DNA of 64,000 bases from Rhizophagus irregularis (Eukaryota; Glomeromycota; Glomeromycetes; Glomerales; Glomeraceae). Under the pieces are notes generated by a model that saw only the letters and a list, made by a program, of their open reading frames with translations, was not told the DNA's origin and made no database searches. Positions 50,630 to 62,493 of the stretch are shown piece after piece (the stretch's first letter is position 1; each line of letters opens with the position of its first letter). A program made the position numbers and the translations under genes. The stretch is taken from NCBI RefSeq assembly GCF_026210795.1, contig NC_089460.1:1946501-2010500 (forward strand). Reading direction: 5' to 3'.

Positions 50630-50975
50630 TAAATAATCCTTTGAGATCTAAATCTTTAATATTCAACAAAAATTTGATGAATGGTCATTAAAAAAAAGTT
50701 ATAGTTCTTCTTTAATAAAATTATTTATTAATAAAGTTAATCCTTATCAAATGAGAATATGCTATTTGCTAATAAATTATTGGATAATCATCATAGCATA
50801 AAATCACAAAATCATAAAACGGATCTTCATACAAAAATCATATTACCAAAAACTTTCTTTTCTTGCTTTCTTGTGAATAACGAGCTTAGCATCTTTTCTT
50901 TTTTTATTGAAAATTAGCTCTTTTTTATTTATTTTATATAAATATTTTCAATTTAAAGATAACAAATAATTAAAG
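50630..50975. other. intergenic between COX6B and KDEL receptor
   Basis: A+T-rich sequence containing the COX6B 3' end and the KDEL-receptor promoter, both plus strand. No distinctive element seen. Confidence 0.6.
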
Positions 50976-51965
50976 ATGAATATTTTCCGACTTGTAGCAG
51001 ATTTAATGCATTTGGCGTCTATTTTTATTTTACTTTTAAAAATTCAAAAGACGCGGTCATGTGCTGGTAAGTTTGAATGTTCTTAGAGGAAAGAAGAACT
51101 TATGGGAAGTTAATGAATTTCCAACAAAAATCTATAGGACTTATTTATTACATTAAATTAAATTCTCTTATGTCGGAAAATTAGCATTTTTTATTTTAAA
51201 AACTAATACACGTTTAAAATTAATCTTAATCTTTTTATAGGTATCTCATTTAAAACCCAATTACTTTATGCTATTGTATTTGTCACAAGATATCTCGACT
51301 TATTTACAACATGGATTTCATTGTATAATACAATAATGAAAATATTTTTTATTGCATCATCTATTTATATTTTGTATTTAATGAAATATAAATTCCGAGC
51401 TACGTATGATCCCATTTTGGATACTTTTAGAATAGAGTTTTTATTAGGAGGAAGTGTAATATTGGCTTTAATATTTAATTATGACTTTATACCTATGGAG
51501 GTAAATTGAAAATTTTTCTTTTTGAAGATTATTCTTTTGCATTACCCTTTGACGAGGAAACTAATTTTTTTTTTATTCGACAATTAAAGATTTTATGGTC
51601 ATTTTCGATTTTTCTTGAATCAGTCGCAATTCTTCCACAATTATTTATGTTAAGTCGTACGGGAGAAGCAGAAACAATTACTACACATTATATATTCGCA
51701 CTAGGAGGATATAGAGCTTTGTATTTGTGCAATTGGTTATGGAGATATATATTTGATGGACATGTTGAAGTATATGCATGGATCGCTGGTGTAATTCAAA
51801 CTGCTTTGTATAGTGACTTCTTTTATATTTATTATACAAAGTAAGTATTTTGATACATACTTCCAAATATTGCAAAGCATTAAATTTCATTAAGCAATTT
51901 TACTAATAATTTTCTACTACAGAGTATTACACGGAAAAAAATTCGAATTACCTCAGTCAGTATAA
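50976..51965 (+). CDS. ERD2: ER lumen protein-retaining receptor (KDEL/HDEL receptor)
   Basis: Seven-helix Golgi/ER membrane receptor that retrieves HDEL/KDEL-bearing ER chaperones through COPI vesicles. Four exons: 50976-51066, 51241-51500, 51590-51840, 51923-51965; 214 residues, the family length. Recognisable segments are the start ([20 protein letters not shown]), [20 protein letters not shown], the [20 protein letters not shown] helix made by the exon 2/3 splice, and [20 protein letters not shown]. The C-terminus [12 protein letters not shown] keeps a Lys-rich cytosolic tail of the type used for COPI retrieval. Intron 2 is short and almost open in another frame, but only its splicing restores the helix. 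Confidence 0.95.
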
Positions 51966-52509
51966 ATAATAATTTAATATTGAAATTTATTAAGAAAATA
52001 TTATTATTTTTAAATTTAATCAATAAACATTATATTATTAACAAAAACATTGCATTTTTATTTTAGGGGTGTTGTATAAAACATCTTTATTTACAAGTTT
52101 AAATTGGATTTAAATGAAATAGTTTTTGATTTCAGGTTCTATAATAATATTTGTTATAGTGAGAGTTTTTTTTTATTTCTATGTATTTGACAATCATTTT
52201 CAATATAAATTATTGTTATTTTAAAAAAAAATGCGTATTTTTCTTTAGTGTATATCTTATTTAGTTTTCGACGGTTGTAACGCCCATCTCTTTCTTGTGT
52301 GTGGCGTAATAGTGAAATAATGATGACGTCTAGTTAATTACGCCATGTATCAATATTAACTTATTAATATAATAATTAAAACTTAGTTCCTTTTCGACTT
52401 TCTTTTAAATAATGCAAATAAAAAAAAATATTTATTATTTCCCCAAATTTTTTTATTTGAAAGAATTTTTTTTCTTTAAAGAAAAAAAAAATTATAATTA
52501 TATATAAAG
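51966..52509. other. intergenic, promoter of the next small gene
   Basis: No gene. A CRE-like site is listed separately. The 60 bases before the next ATG are T- and A-run-rich. Confidence 0.55.
52324..52330. promoter_or_regulatory. CRE/ATF-like TGACGTC site
   Basis: TGACGTC, in the context TGATGACGTCTAG, lies about 180 bases before the ATG of the small gene at 52510. This is the core bound by CREB/ATF-type bZIP factors, often stress regulators in fungi. Function is inferred from motif and position only. Confidence 0.35.
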
Positions 52510-53174
52510 ATGTTTGTTAAAAAAATTTCGACAAATTCTTCCCTCAATCAGATTTTTACAAGAAATGCGAAATTAATGACTAACAAAAAGACCAATATTA
52601 ATAATCTATTATTCGGAAATAATATTCGTCAATCATCATCATCACAAGAAGAGACTTCTCATATTTCTCGAGGACAAATCGATAACATAACTGATGTTAA
52701 TCGACCTCCACCGGGACTTGATGCATCTATTATCAAAAATGCTACAAGGGTAAGTTGTATCAAGCGGGTTAACTTATAGAATTATATATATATATTAAAG
52801 GAATATTTGATTTACAGGATAAAGAAAATCAAGAAGCAAGAAAAGAATATGATCCTGATGATGCACCTACTACGGTAGATAGTCAAGCTCCCGCAGCTTG
52901 TAAGTTTATATGATTTGATTTATTACAATTAATTACAACCATAAGTTTTACAATGAATTTTCTTCAATGATTAATTTGTTTATTTTTAGCTGAATCTGCT
53001 AAGCCAGCACAAATTTTTGATCCAAAAGAAAATAAATTTATTGATGCTAATTCTGCGAGCAAAGAATATCAGGGTAAACCCGATGAAAATGAATCTGATT
53101 CTGGTGGTAAAAAAATTGGTGATAAGTATGATGATGTGATTGCGGAATTGCCTAGTGAACAAGGTAGCGGATAA
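52510..53174 (+). CDS. small disordered protein with presequence-like N-terminus
   Basis: Three exons, 52510-52749, 52818-52899 and 52990-53174, close in frame to 168 residues. I do not recognise the family. The first about 45 residues are Lys/Arg/Asn/Ser-rich with almost no acidic residues (MFVKKISTNSSLNQIFTRNA), consistent with a mitochondrial presequence. The remainder is hydrophilic, acidic and Pro/Ser/Asp-rich with no hydrophobic core (YDPDDAPTT, then FDPKENKFIDANSASKEYQG), so probably disordered. Some fungal LEA-like or stress proteins look like this, but that is only a possibility. Proper GTAAGT donors and AG acceptors, and a frame kept through three exons, support a real gene. Confidence 0.75.
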
Positions 53175-53881
53175 TCATGTTTTTAAGTGTTAAAATTTTA
53201 ATTCGAGTTCTTATAGTAAAATTGAATGAACCATTTAATACTTAAAATAGTATACCAATTAACTTAAATTCATATCTTTTATACCATTTGATGATAAAAA
53301 TAATTCTTTAATAAAAAAAAAAAAAAGTTTGAAACCCTTATTATGAAGAATTGAATAAAAAAAGAAAATTATTTTTTTTTAAAAAAAATCTTTTCAATTT
53401 AATAGCAATAATTAATAAAACTAATAAATCCTTACCAAAAATAAATAATATGAACAATAATAATAATATATCACAAATATAACAACAACAACAATAATAA
53501 ATTCTATCTATCATACAACTAAATAATTTTTTAATGATAATAATAAGAAAAACAATACAATTAATATTTATATATATATATAATAAGGAAAGAGAAAAGA
53601 TACTAGTAAAGCTTTTTTTTTTTTGGTTTTTTGAGTATGAATGTATTTATGAAAGTGATTAATGAAAGTTGTAAATGTGTATGAAAAATACATAATTACA
53701 TGTAACAAAATAATAAATATCTACATGTTCTGAATGAATGAAAAGAAATATCGAACAAAAAAAAAAATCGTACATATAATCATCACCAACCATCAAGCAT
53801 TCTATTTATAATTCCCATTACCTATTATCTTAATGTCTTATTTTAGTGTATTTTTTTTTTCATTTCTTAATAAATTTTCCT
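53175..53881. other. convergent intergenic region
   Basis: It lies between the stop codons of the small plus-strand gene and the minus-strand Bem1-type gene and should contain both 3' ends. Sequence is A+T-rich with AAC and AAT short repeats near 53440-53510. No gene seen. Confidence 0.6.
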
Positions 53882-55684
53882 TCATTGATCCAAAGAAAGT
53901 AATAACTTGTTGCCAATTTTTAAAGCTTTATTCAGAGCAGCTTCATCTTGTAATCTTACAAATTCGCCATTGCTATCTCTATATTTTAAATCGTCGAGAT
54001 TACCAAACCGATCAAACAATTTCTTTTGGAATCTCGAAAAATTCATATCATCTTTGCTCAGAAGAATAGCGTATAAATCCCCACGATATTCTATTTTAAT
54101 TCTTAAACCTTCCATTTTATGGGAGGATGTATATGTCGGTGAAGGTGTTGAAGTTGGATCATTCGAACTTTCATCATGAACACGCGATGATCTCATAAAC
54201 GGAGGCTGTCCTCCAGAAGTGAACGATGAGCCACCTGTATTATGTTTAAAACCTCCATTAAGAGAAGGTTGTTTTTTAGGTTGTTGAAAAACGTTATAAG
54301 ATGAGGGTTGATATTGCGTAGATGACATTGGAGGGGTAGGATCAATTGGGGAGGAGTCTAAACCTAACAAAGAAGCTCTTCCATTTTCACCAGCTACTTC
54401 ACCCGGTTGTCTTGGATTATCAGTTTCCACATCATCACTTTTTAATCCGAATAAATCATTCATTAAAGGATCTGACAATATATATCCTGGTAAAGTTAAC
54501 AACTCTTTAACATAAACATCTAAATCTGTTCTTCTTTGAGATGTAATCATATCATTAACATATGATAATGGACCTGGCATAAATGGTAAAATACGTTGTT
54601 TTCCTGTACGTCCTGCTTCCTCTCGAAATTTATTTAAAAGTGCTATTTGAAATTCATAAAAATCTTCATATAATCTGTATAAAAATCTAAACCGTCCTGT
54701 AGCCATTTCGACTCTAACCACGAACCAATATTTGTCATCTTTAAAATGAAATGATTCGACTGAAGCCGAAATTATATCATTAATATACCCTTCGTTTACA
54801 GGTAAGGTGTCAGAAGCATCAGAATTTCTATTATCATCTCCATTAACTTGACCATAATAATAATCGACATTATCATTATCATCATAATTATCATTATCAT
54901 TATTATTAAAATCTTGAGGAGAACTTAATTTATCAAACGTTACTGGAGATAAATTAACAGGATCCATTCCTATAGGAGCTAATTTTACATCTTTAGAAAA
55001 ATCTAAACGACCTAAAGAAATACTATTTTCTTGATAATCTTGAGTCATTTTTTTCCATTCCTCAACTTTTGGAACCACCGATTTATCCATTAATTCTTGA
55101 ACATTTTCTATTGCTCTACCAGTTGAATGATCCCTTATTTCAATAAAAGATACGGGAATAAGTCCAGGACCTCCTAACCTTCCAATAGGTTTGGCGACAA
55201 ACCATTCATGATTTGATTGAGCAATTACGATAATTGGTTCACCCGCTTTAGCATCCAATTCATCGGGACGTTCAGCAACGAAATCATAAAGTACAATACC
55301 ATATAATGGTTGAGGTTTATTCCCTCCAGTTACACCAAAATTATATGATGAATCTAATAAAGGAGTTCCACTCATTCTTCCAACTTTTTCTAATACTTGA
55401 AAATAGGAAACAGGAACTAAACCTTGTTTATTTGTTGCAGGGTTACATGCTTCATACCAATCTGGATCATTTTCATTACCAACTACATGAAAGAAATCAC
55501 CTTTAGAAAATGATAATTCTTTAGGGCCATTCGCATCATAATCATATAATGCTTTTATGACTTTTTTTGGAGGAAGAATTGAAGGGGGTGCTTTTGTTGG
55601 GATAGCAATAGGTGTCGAAATTTTATCTTTTGTAACAGACCTACGGAAATCTAAAGGTTTAAAATTTCTAGGAACTTTTTTCAT
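53882..55684 (-). CDS. BEM1: Bem1/Scd2-type polarity scaffold (SH3-SH3-PX-PB1)
   Basis: Scaffold that in yeasts links Cdc42, its exchange factor Cdc24 and PAK kinases at the growth site. A single exon encodes 600 residues. SH3-1 is at about 42-99 (KALYDYDANGPKELSFSKGD), SH3-2 at about 127-185 (YGIVLYDFVAERPDELDAKA). A PX domain spans about 303-412, with the phosphoinositide-type stretch RFRFLYRLYEDFYEF and a Pro-rich LPFMPGP loop. A Ser/Pro/Gln-rich linker follows, then a C-terminal PB1 domain at about 526-600 (LRIKIEYRGDLYAILL), the part that would pair with Cdc24. Domain order and the EWFVAKPIGRLGGPGLIPVSFI segment after SH3-2 are diagnostic of Bem1. An Asn/Asp-rich tract lies at about 259-290. 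Unlike most neighbours it has no intron. Confidence 0.95.
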   Translation of the reverse strand: MKKVPRNFKPLDFRRSVTKDKISTPIAIPTKAPPSILPPKKVIKALYDYDANGPKELSFSKGDFFHVVGNENDPDWYEACNPATNKQGLVPVSYFQVLEKVGRMSGTPLLDSSYNFGVTGGNKPQPLYGIVLYDFVAERPDELDAKAGEPIIVIAQSNHEWFVAKPIGRLGGPGLIPVSFIEIRDHSTGRAIENVQELMDKSVVPKVEEWKKMTQDYQENSISLGRLDFSKDVKLAPIGMDPVNLSPVTFDKLSSPQDFNNNDNDNYDDNDNVDYYYGQVNGDDNRNSDASDTLPVNEGYINDIISASVESFHFKDDKYWFVVRVEMATGRFRFLYRLYEDFYEFQIALLNKFREEAGRTGKQRILPFMPGPLSYVNDMITSQRRTDLDVYVKELLTLPGYILSDPLMNDLFGLKSDDVETDNPRQPGEVAGENGRASLLGLDSSPIDPTPPMSSTQYQPSSYNVFQQPKKQPSLNGGFKHNTGGSSFTSGGQPPFMRSSRVHDESSNDPTSTPSPTYTSSHKMEGLRIKIEYRGDLYAILLSKDDMNFSRFQKKLFDRFGNLDDLKYRDSNGEFVRLQDEAALNKALKIGNKLLLSLDQ

Positions 55685-57312
55685 TTTTTAATAAAAGAAT
55701 TTTTATTTAGGAATTAGGAATGATTTTTAGAGTAATTTTGCAAATTTGTTAACAAGAACTGATAAAATTGCAAAAAAAATGAGATCCAGATAAAAAAGAA
55801 TGTTGGCTTAGTAATTCAAAAAAATCACGTACATTAATAAAATAAATTATTTTTTTCTTTAAAAAAATAAAAACTTACTATAAAGAGATAAATTTTTTTA
55901 ATTCAATTAATTAGAGGTTCAAATTTGCATAACACCCAACGTAAATTTATTTACGGTAAACCAATTCAAATAGGTAAACGTAGATTTCTCCTTTTTTTAA
56001 AAAAAAAATTAAGAGAAAAGGAAAAAAAAATCCAATTGTCAAAGTTACCATACATGGATTTATTTCATATTGTCATTCCACAATGTGAAACATTGGGAAA
56101 AACCGGTCTTTAATTTACTAATTTAGTTAGATTTTTCGTATAACATTTATAAAACCATTTCATCATATTTATTTTCTTGTTTATAAATTCTATACGTCTA
56201 ATTAAAAAAAAAACATAATATTAATTTTATTTAACCATTAAAGTGACAATATCTATATTTATTTAGCTACATATTTTATCTTTAACCGAAAAGATACGTT
56301 ATTTTAAAGTTCTTTCTCTTGTTTTATTTGTTACGTTTTTTATATTTCTAGCGGCACAATAATTAAGAGATACTTGAAAAGTCTAGAAGAATAGAATGCA
56401 AATTCTCCGATTCTCTATATGTAACATCACGTGATTAATAATAAGTTTCGTTTTTTTTTAAAGCGCGAAAAAAAACACGATATTGTTTGCATAAGGTAAC
56501 AAATAGACAACATAGGGGGATATAGAGATTAAGAGAGTTTTACTTATTTATAAGGGATTTACTTATTGCAGAAAATTCGATCATTATAATCACGTTTCTA
56601 TATATATCATATCTATCTAACGATTATATTGTCACACAAAAATCAGCCACACAATTTTGGATTAAAATATAATTGACAGGTTACTACGCCTAATTTAGAT
56701 GTAGAGATTAGCTAGATTAAATATGGTGCGATCGATCTCGGTAGTTGGATTCATTTTTATCTGAGAATATTAAAAGAATATTACTATTCTTTGGTTATAG
56801 TAGATATTGTCTAATATTGAAAAAATTAAATTGTACTACGAGTCTACGATAAACAATAGTTTATCAATTTCATTTTCATGTGACAATTTGTGATTTACTT
56901 TTATAATTATGCCACGTTTTTTTTTTAGTTTCCGAGTGCACATGTTTATATGCAAACGAAAATCAGTTGTTTCTTCCCAAAATGACGCAAAATACTCAAT
57001 AATGCAAATAGTACGATTTAGTTAATTAGCCAATTTTTGGGGATAATCAAAAAAAAATTTTTTTAATGTATATCAAATTTGGAAAATTTTTCAAGATATG
57101 AATCTTTTGGGGCTCAAAAAGATTGTCTTTTATTAATGTACTCCTTACATTCATTTTAAAATAAATATGTATATATATATATATCGGGAAAGTATAAAAT
57201 AAACTGATTCGAATTCATTTTTTGATTTTAAAAAAAAAATTTTTTTTCTTTTTTCTTTTTTTTCGATTATCATTTTCATTATAATTTCATTTGTATATAA
57301 ATTAAAAAGAAT
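55685..57312. promoter_or_regulatory. shared upstream region of BEM1-type gene and desaturase
   Basis: The genes are divergent, so these 1.6 kb contain both promoters. A TATATAA lies at 57294-57300, very close to the desaturase ATG. A 62-codon frame near 55925 starts at a non-ATG codon and lacks support. No other signal could be assigned. Confidence 0.45.
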
Positions 57313-58564
57313 ATGGCACCACCTAACACAGAAAAGCTTCAATCTGAATTAACACATCGTCAATCATCATCTGCAATAAAATTTGAACGTGATTATTTAC
57401 CACCAAATTTCACTATTAAAGAACTTCGACAAACAATACCACCACATTGTTTTGAAAGAGATACACTAAAATCATTTGGTTATACTATTAAAGATTTGGC
57501 TATCGTTGGGGCTTTAGCTTATGCTGCTACTTTTATAGACTCTCATCTACCACTCGCTTTACGATATATAGCATGGCCAACTTATTGGTTCTTTTGTGGG
57601 GCTTTTGCTACAGGAATTTGGGTGATTGCTCATGAATGTGGTCATCAAGCTTTCTCCCCTTCGAAAAAAATTAATAATACGGTTGGATTTATACTTCATT
57701 CAGCTTTATTAGTTCCTTATCATTCATGGAGAATTTCTCATTCAAAACATCATAAACATACTGGTCACGTGGATAAAGACCAAGTCTTTGTACCTAAAAC
57801 TAGATCACTTTTAAGCTTACCTTTGAAAGATGTAGATACTCCGCAAATGAATCATTCTGTACTTGAAGACACTCCTTTTATAACTTTAATAAATTTAATT
57901 GGTCAACAACTACTTGGTTGGCCTTTATATTTAATATTCAATTGTTCTGGTCAAGTTTATGATGGTCGTTGGGCAAATCATTTTAATCCTAATTCACCTA
58001 TTTTTGATCCTAAAAATTTTACGGATATCATTATTTCAGACATTGGTATCATTATTGGTTTATCAGCTATCTTTTATTTCTCTTATATCTATTCTTTTAT
58101 TACCGTTGTTAAATATTATTTGATTCCTTACTTTATTGTAAATCATTGGCTTGTCTTAATCACTTACCTTCAACATACTGATCCTAAATTACCTCATTAT
58201 CGTGAAAATCAATGGAATTTTGTTCGTGGTGCAGTTTGTACAGGTGAATATTTACTTTTTTCTTTTTTTTTTATTTTCTTTCTTTTTGTCAAGATTATTT
58301 ACTGATTTTATTTATTTTACAGTTGATCGTCATATTGGTTTTCTTGATTCAATCTTTCATAGAATTACTTCAACTCATGTAGCCCATCATTTATTTAGTA
58401 CAATGCCTCATTATCATGCTGAAGAAGCTACAATTCATATTAAAAAAGTACTTGGACATTATTATATTTTTGATGATACTCCAATATTTGAAGCACTTTG
58501 GAGAAGTTTTGCTTCTTGTAAATTTATTGAAGATGAAGGTGATATCATTTTTTATAAAAATTAA
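57313..58564 (+). CDS. Δ12 (oleate) fatty-acid desaturase
   Basis: ER membrane di-iron enzyme expected to convert oleoyl to linoleoyl chains. Two exons, 57313-58243 and 58323-58564, give 390 residues; the intron (GTGAAT donor, TTTACAG acceptor) splits a Val codon. All three histidine boxes are present: HECGH at 107-111, HSKHH at 143-147 and HVAHH at 329-333, the last encoded in exon 2. YHSWRISHSKHHKHTGH before DQVFVP and the late THVAHHLFSTMPHYHAEEAT are typical of fungal Δ12 enzymes rather than Δ9 ones, which also carry a fused cytochrome b5 that is absent here. Hydrophobic stretches at about 60-105 and 225-285 fit membrane helices. Regiospecificity (Δ12 versus ω3) is inferred from the family pattern. 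Confidence 0.92.
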
Positions 58565-59401
58565 AAAGAAAAAGAAAAAGGAAAAAAAAGATAGACATTT
58601 GTAATTTTAAAGATTATTATATTATATATATATATTTTGTATAATCACATTTTATAAATAAATCTTTTCTCATTACATACACATGCAGTCTTCAAAATAT
58701 AATTTAAAAATATTGCATGTTGTATATTTAATCTATAAATAATTTCATCTAATTGATTATTAAATTAGTATAAAATTGATTTTAATAATTTATTTATTCA
58801 ATTTTTTTTTATAAAAAAAAAACACTTAAAAAAAAATAGTATACAGCACATTATTATTCACAACTAAAGATTACCAACCCGAAAAAAAATATATATATTT
58901 AAAATGTTTTTTTTTTTGGTTAACGAAATTATGAATGTTAGATATTTTTTTTGGAATCTTAAATGAATTAATTAATTATACTTCCCGAATTTGCATTCTG
59001 ATCCAAAAAACATTTCTTTTTACTGGCTATCTTTTTTTTTCTGTCAAAATGTTCTGCTGCTTTACGGTAAAAAAACAAAAAGCTATTTTTTTTTATACCT
59101 TTTCCCGTCCGAAACTCATTTATCAAGTGCAGTATAGTATAGTCACGTACACCATTTCTTATTAAAACTAAAGGGAAGACTTTTAATATTCAATCAACAA
59201 TATTAACAATGTTCTGTAATATGATCACATTTAGCCCGAAATACCTGTCCAATACTTAATTTTCTTGTATTAACTATACAATTATTTTCCTTCCTTTTCA
59301 ATAATTAAACGGATTAAACGTTCATTAAAAAATCGGTCGAATTCTAACGGGGCAAAATGCGTAACGATGTACGATCTAATCTCATACGTACATTGTGTTA
59401 A
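58565..59401. other. convergent intergenic region
   Basis: It lies between the stops of the desaturase (+) and the Zn2Cys6 regulator (-). A+T-rich with several A and T runs. A short open frame at 58935-59165 is Phe/Ile-rich and not credible. Confidence 0.6.
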
Positions 59402-62400
59402 TTAATAATATGGTAAAGGCACAGTTGAATTGTCTCCTGTACCACCGTTATTTCCACCAGTATTAGAGTTATTGAATGTGTTAACTCGCTTGCCTCCATT
59501 ATTACTTATCCCCATAACATCTGATATCAGCGGATGATTATCAGCAAACATATTAACATCATTCCCGTCACTATGTAGCAATACATGCTGTTGCTGTTGT
59601 TGTCGTTGTAAAGAAGATAAAGATCCTGCAGATGAAGAAATTGAAGAAATTCTTGGAATCGGTAAATTTGTAGGTTGAGAGGGTAACGTTGGTGATGCAT
59701 ATTGTGATCCAAGAAATGATGTCCAATCATCTAGATTTGCATTGTGAGGAATACCCCAAAACCCGGAATTTAACGGTTCAAATGTATTATTTCCGACGCT
59801 ATTATTTGTTGCCATACCTGGAGCAGCGTAGGGATCTGTATCACCTATTGTTGGTTGATTTTGTGGATCGTTCGTGTTTGATGTCATGTACCTAAATCCA
59901 AGAGTATTATTGAACATTTGTGCTGACTCAGGTAAATCATGTCTTAACTGTTGCCTTGCAGGTTGTTGCTGAGTAAACTGTGTTGCACTAAATTGTGTAG
60001 GTTGAGATGTTATTGGAGCGTGATTAAAACTTAATACCGGTGGTAATCGTTGGTAGGTTGTAGATGGGTTTATTGAGGAGGGAACTGTATTAAATTGCGG
60101 AGGCGGTGTTATTGTAGAATTATCGTTATTATTGTCATTTTCTGACGTAGGTTGATTATATTGTGCACGGTATCGAGCCTGCCTCACATGTCTATCAACA
60201 ACTCCGACAGGTGGAGGTTGTTGATTTGTATTATTGGAAGAATTTACACGTTTCTTCGACCCACGAGATCCATCTGTATTTGTGCTGCCTTTTAGACTTA
60301 AAGAAGAATCCAATTGTACATCCTTTAAATCTACTAATCCATTTAAAAGATCAACATATTTGTGTGCTGTTGGCCAAATATTTTTTAATTCATTCAATAC
60401 ATTTATTGATTTAGCAAGATTAACTTTTGCGGGTTGAGATATAGAATTATCTTCTTGTGTAGCATTATATGTGTGAATAACACTAGCAGTGAAAACACAA
60501 TAGACAACAACATTTAATGAATGCTTTAATATATTACGTTTCATTAATGTTTCCGCTATCTCAGTAATAGCGTTTGCGGCTTGAGAACATATATTATGTG
60601 ATGATTGTTGTCCTGCTGAATAAGGTTGATGTAATAACATTAAAGCAGAATAATAAAGTATGTGAAGAACAAGTGTAGGTGGATCTGAAGGTTGATCTGA
60701 AGAAGGATTATATCGTAAATGTGGAGGTAAAGATATATACCATGAAGTAAGAGAAGAGTCCAAAATTGACAGAACAGTATCGGTTGTCATAGAAACATGT
60801 GCACTTCTAATAGCATATACATTCTGTATGACTCGACCCATAATTTCACAAAGTTTCAATAAATGATTAAACCGAGATACAGAATGCGCTCGACAACCGG
60901 AATTTTTCTGAGAATGATTTGAATTATTCGATGACACCGGTGATCCTATTAAACTGTTATTACTTGACGATATTGGGGATGAAGTCGATGAAACTGTTAC
61001 GTGTTCCATTTTAAATGGAAGTGGTTCAAATTCATCTTCCTCTTCTTCCGAAGGATGTGCAGCATCAACATCCTTTTCATCAATAGCTAATGGTCGACCC
61101 AAATGTGCACTTGGTATCCTAAAAATTCGGTTGGGAAAAAACATATAAATATATGTAATATTTTTTTTTTAAAAAAAAAATAAAATTCTAAATTCTTATC
61201 AATCTAGAATGTATTTACCTATCAAGCACAAAACAAGCCCAAAATACTCGTTTTTGTTCTTCCCGTTCTTCACGAGTCAAATTAATTGGATGCCATTTTT
61301 CATTATTACGATGCATTCCTAAATCCTGAGCCATACGAGCGGCCATACCAGACCAAAGCCAAGCTCTTGTGACTCTACCAACACCATATTCCCTTAGAGA
61401 TAAAGCAAGCAAAGCCTGAATAGTGGACACACGTGCTTTATCATAATCGTTGTCAAGTAACGCCTTTGCACGATCAAAGTAAATATCACCAGCTGTTGTA
61501 CGATCCTCAGGAATTCTTCGAATATCAATTCTATCAGAGAATAAAGCAGCAAATGAATAAATTGCATTTAATAAAAGATGAGGTAAATGATTTTTATCTT
61601 TTAACTGATCAAAAAAGCGTGGTTTGTAAATAAAAGGTAATATAGGGTGCACATGAGTAAAAAAAAGTTCTAACAAATGATCAGATATTTCTTGAGAAGG
61701 TAATTCTGTTAATTCTGATCGTTTTAATAAATCGAAATTTTGAGTAGAAGCAATTACTTCACCCTGGTGACCCCAATTTGAACGATTTTTGATTGATAAA
61801 ATACCATCCTTATATTTATCACTTTTTCTCAATAGATAAAGCCCACTACTTCTACCATGATATCTAACTTGTTTGTTTTCGTCAATACTAAGAATACCCA
61901 TAACTTCATTTAAATCATCAATTATTGGACTATCTTTACCATCTAGTGTCGGTAAACTAGTATTTAAAACTCCAGATTGTGAACTATCACTAGAAGTAGA
62001 TGATGAACTATTACGATAAGATGTGAAATCAGCTTTATGTTGAGAACGTAAATCATCATGCATTAATTCTGCTAAAACAGCTTCAGCTCTTGGATCATTA
62101 CTATGAACTAATCCACCTAAAAGGGATTCCATTCTATGTAATCGAGTTTCAATAGCTTCAATGTAACCTTTTGGAGGTCCTCTAATAAAATAATAAATAA
62201 TTTTAATATTAAAATAAGATCATGAAAGAATTTTTAAATTTTAAAATGGTTCACCTCTTCTTCGTTGTATCATTATATGTACATTCTAAGTTAAAGGCAG
62301 AACAGTTACCGCAAGTTGGTTGAATACCATCACACTAAATTATATATATAAAATTTATGAAATAAATAAGTAAAAAAATTAACTTTAATAAAGAAAGTTT

Positions 62401-62493
62401 AGAGATTAAATAAAATACCTTCACTTTCTTGCGACGACAAGAATCACAAGCTTTAGAAACGCGTTGTCTTTTGTAAGGAACGTCGTCAGGCAT
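59402..62493 (-). CDS. Zn2Cys6 fungal-specific transcription factor
   Basis: Nuclear DNA-binding regulator. Four exons: 62493-62419, 62334-62255, 62181-61219, 61118-59402; 944 residues. The binuclear zinc cluster is complete: Cys16, 19, 26, 33, 36 and 43, with CX2CX6C-CX6-CX2CX6C spacing. The first intron falls between Lys25 and Cys26. A short linker with KKRGPPKGYIEAIE leads into a coiled-coil-like dimerisation helix (about 55-75). The fungal transcription-factor homology domain runs from about 190 to 420 (FFTHVHPILPFIYKPRFF; AWLWSGMAARMAQDLGMHR; VFWACFVLDRIPSAHLGRP, the last formed by the exon 3/4 splice). The C-terminal third is Asn/Gln/Pro/Ser-rich and likely an activation region. The RGPPKGY linker recalls the XlnR/Mucoromycota group, but the target pathway cannot be told. 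Confidence 0.92.

Noticed and set aside
55925-56113. 62-codon basic open frame upstream of the Bem1-type gene
   Set aside because: Starts at a non-ATG codon, is Lys-rich from A runs, and has no family resemblance.
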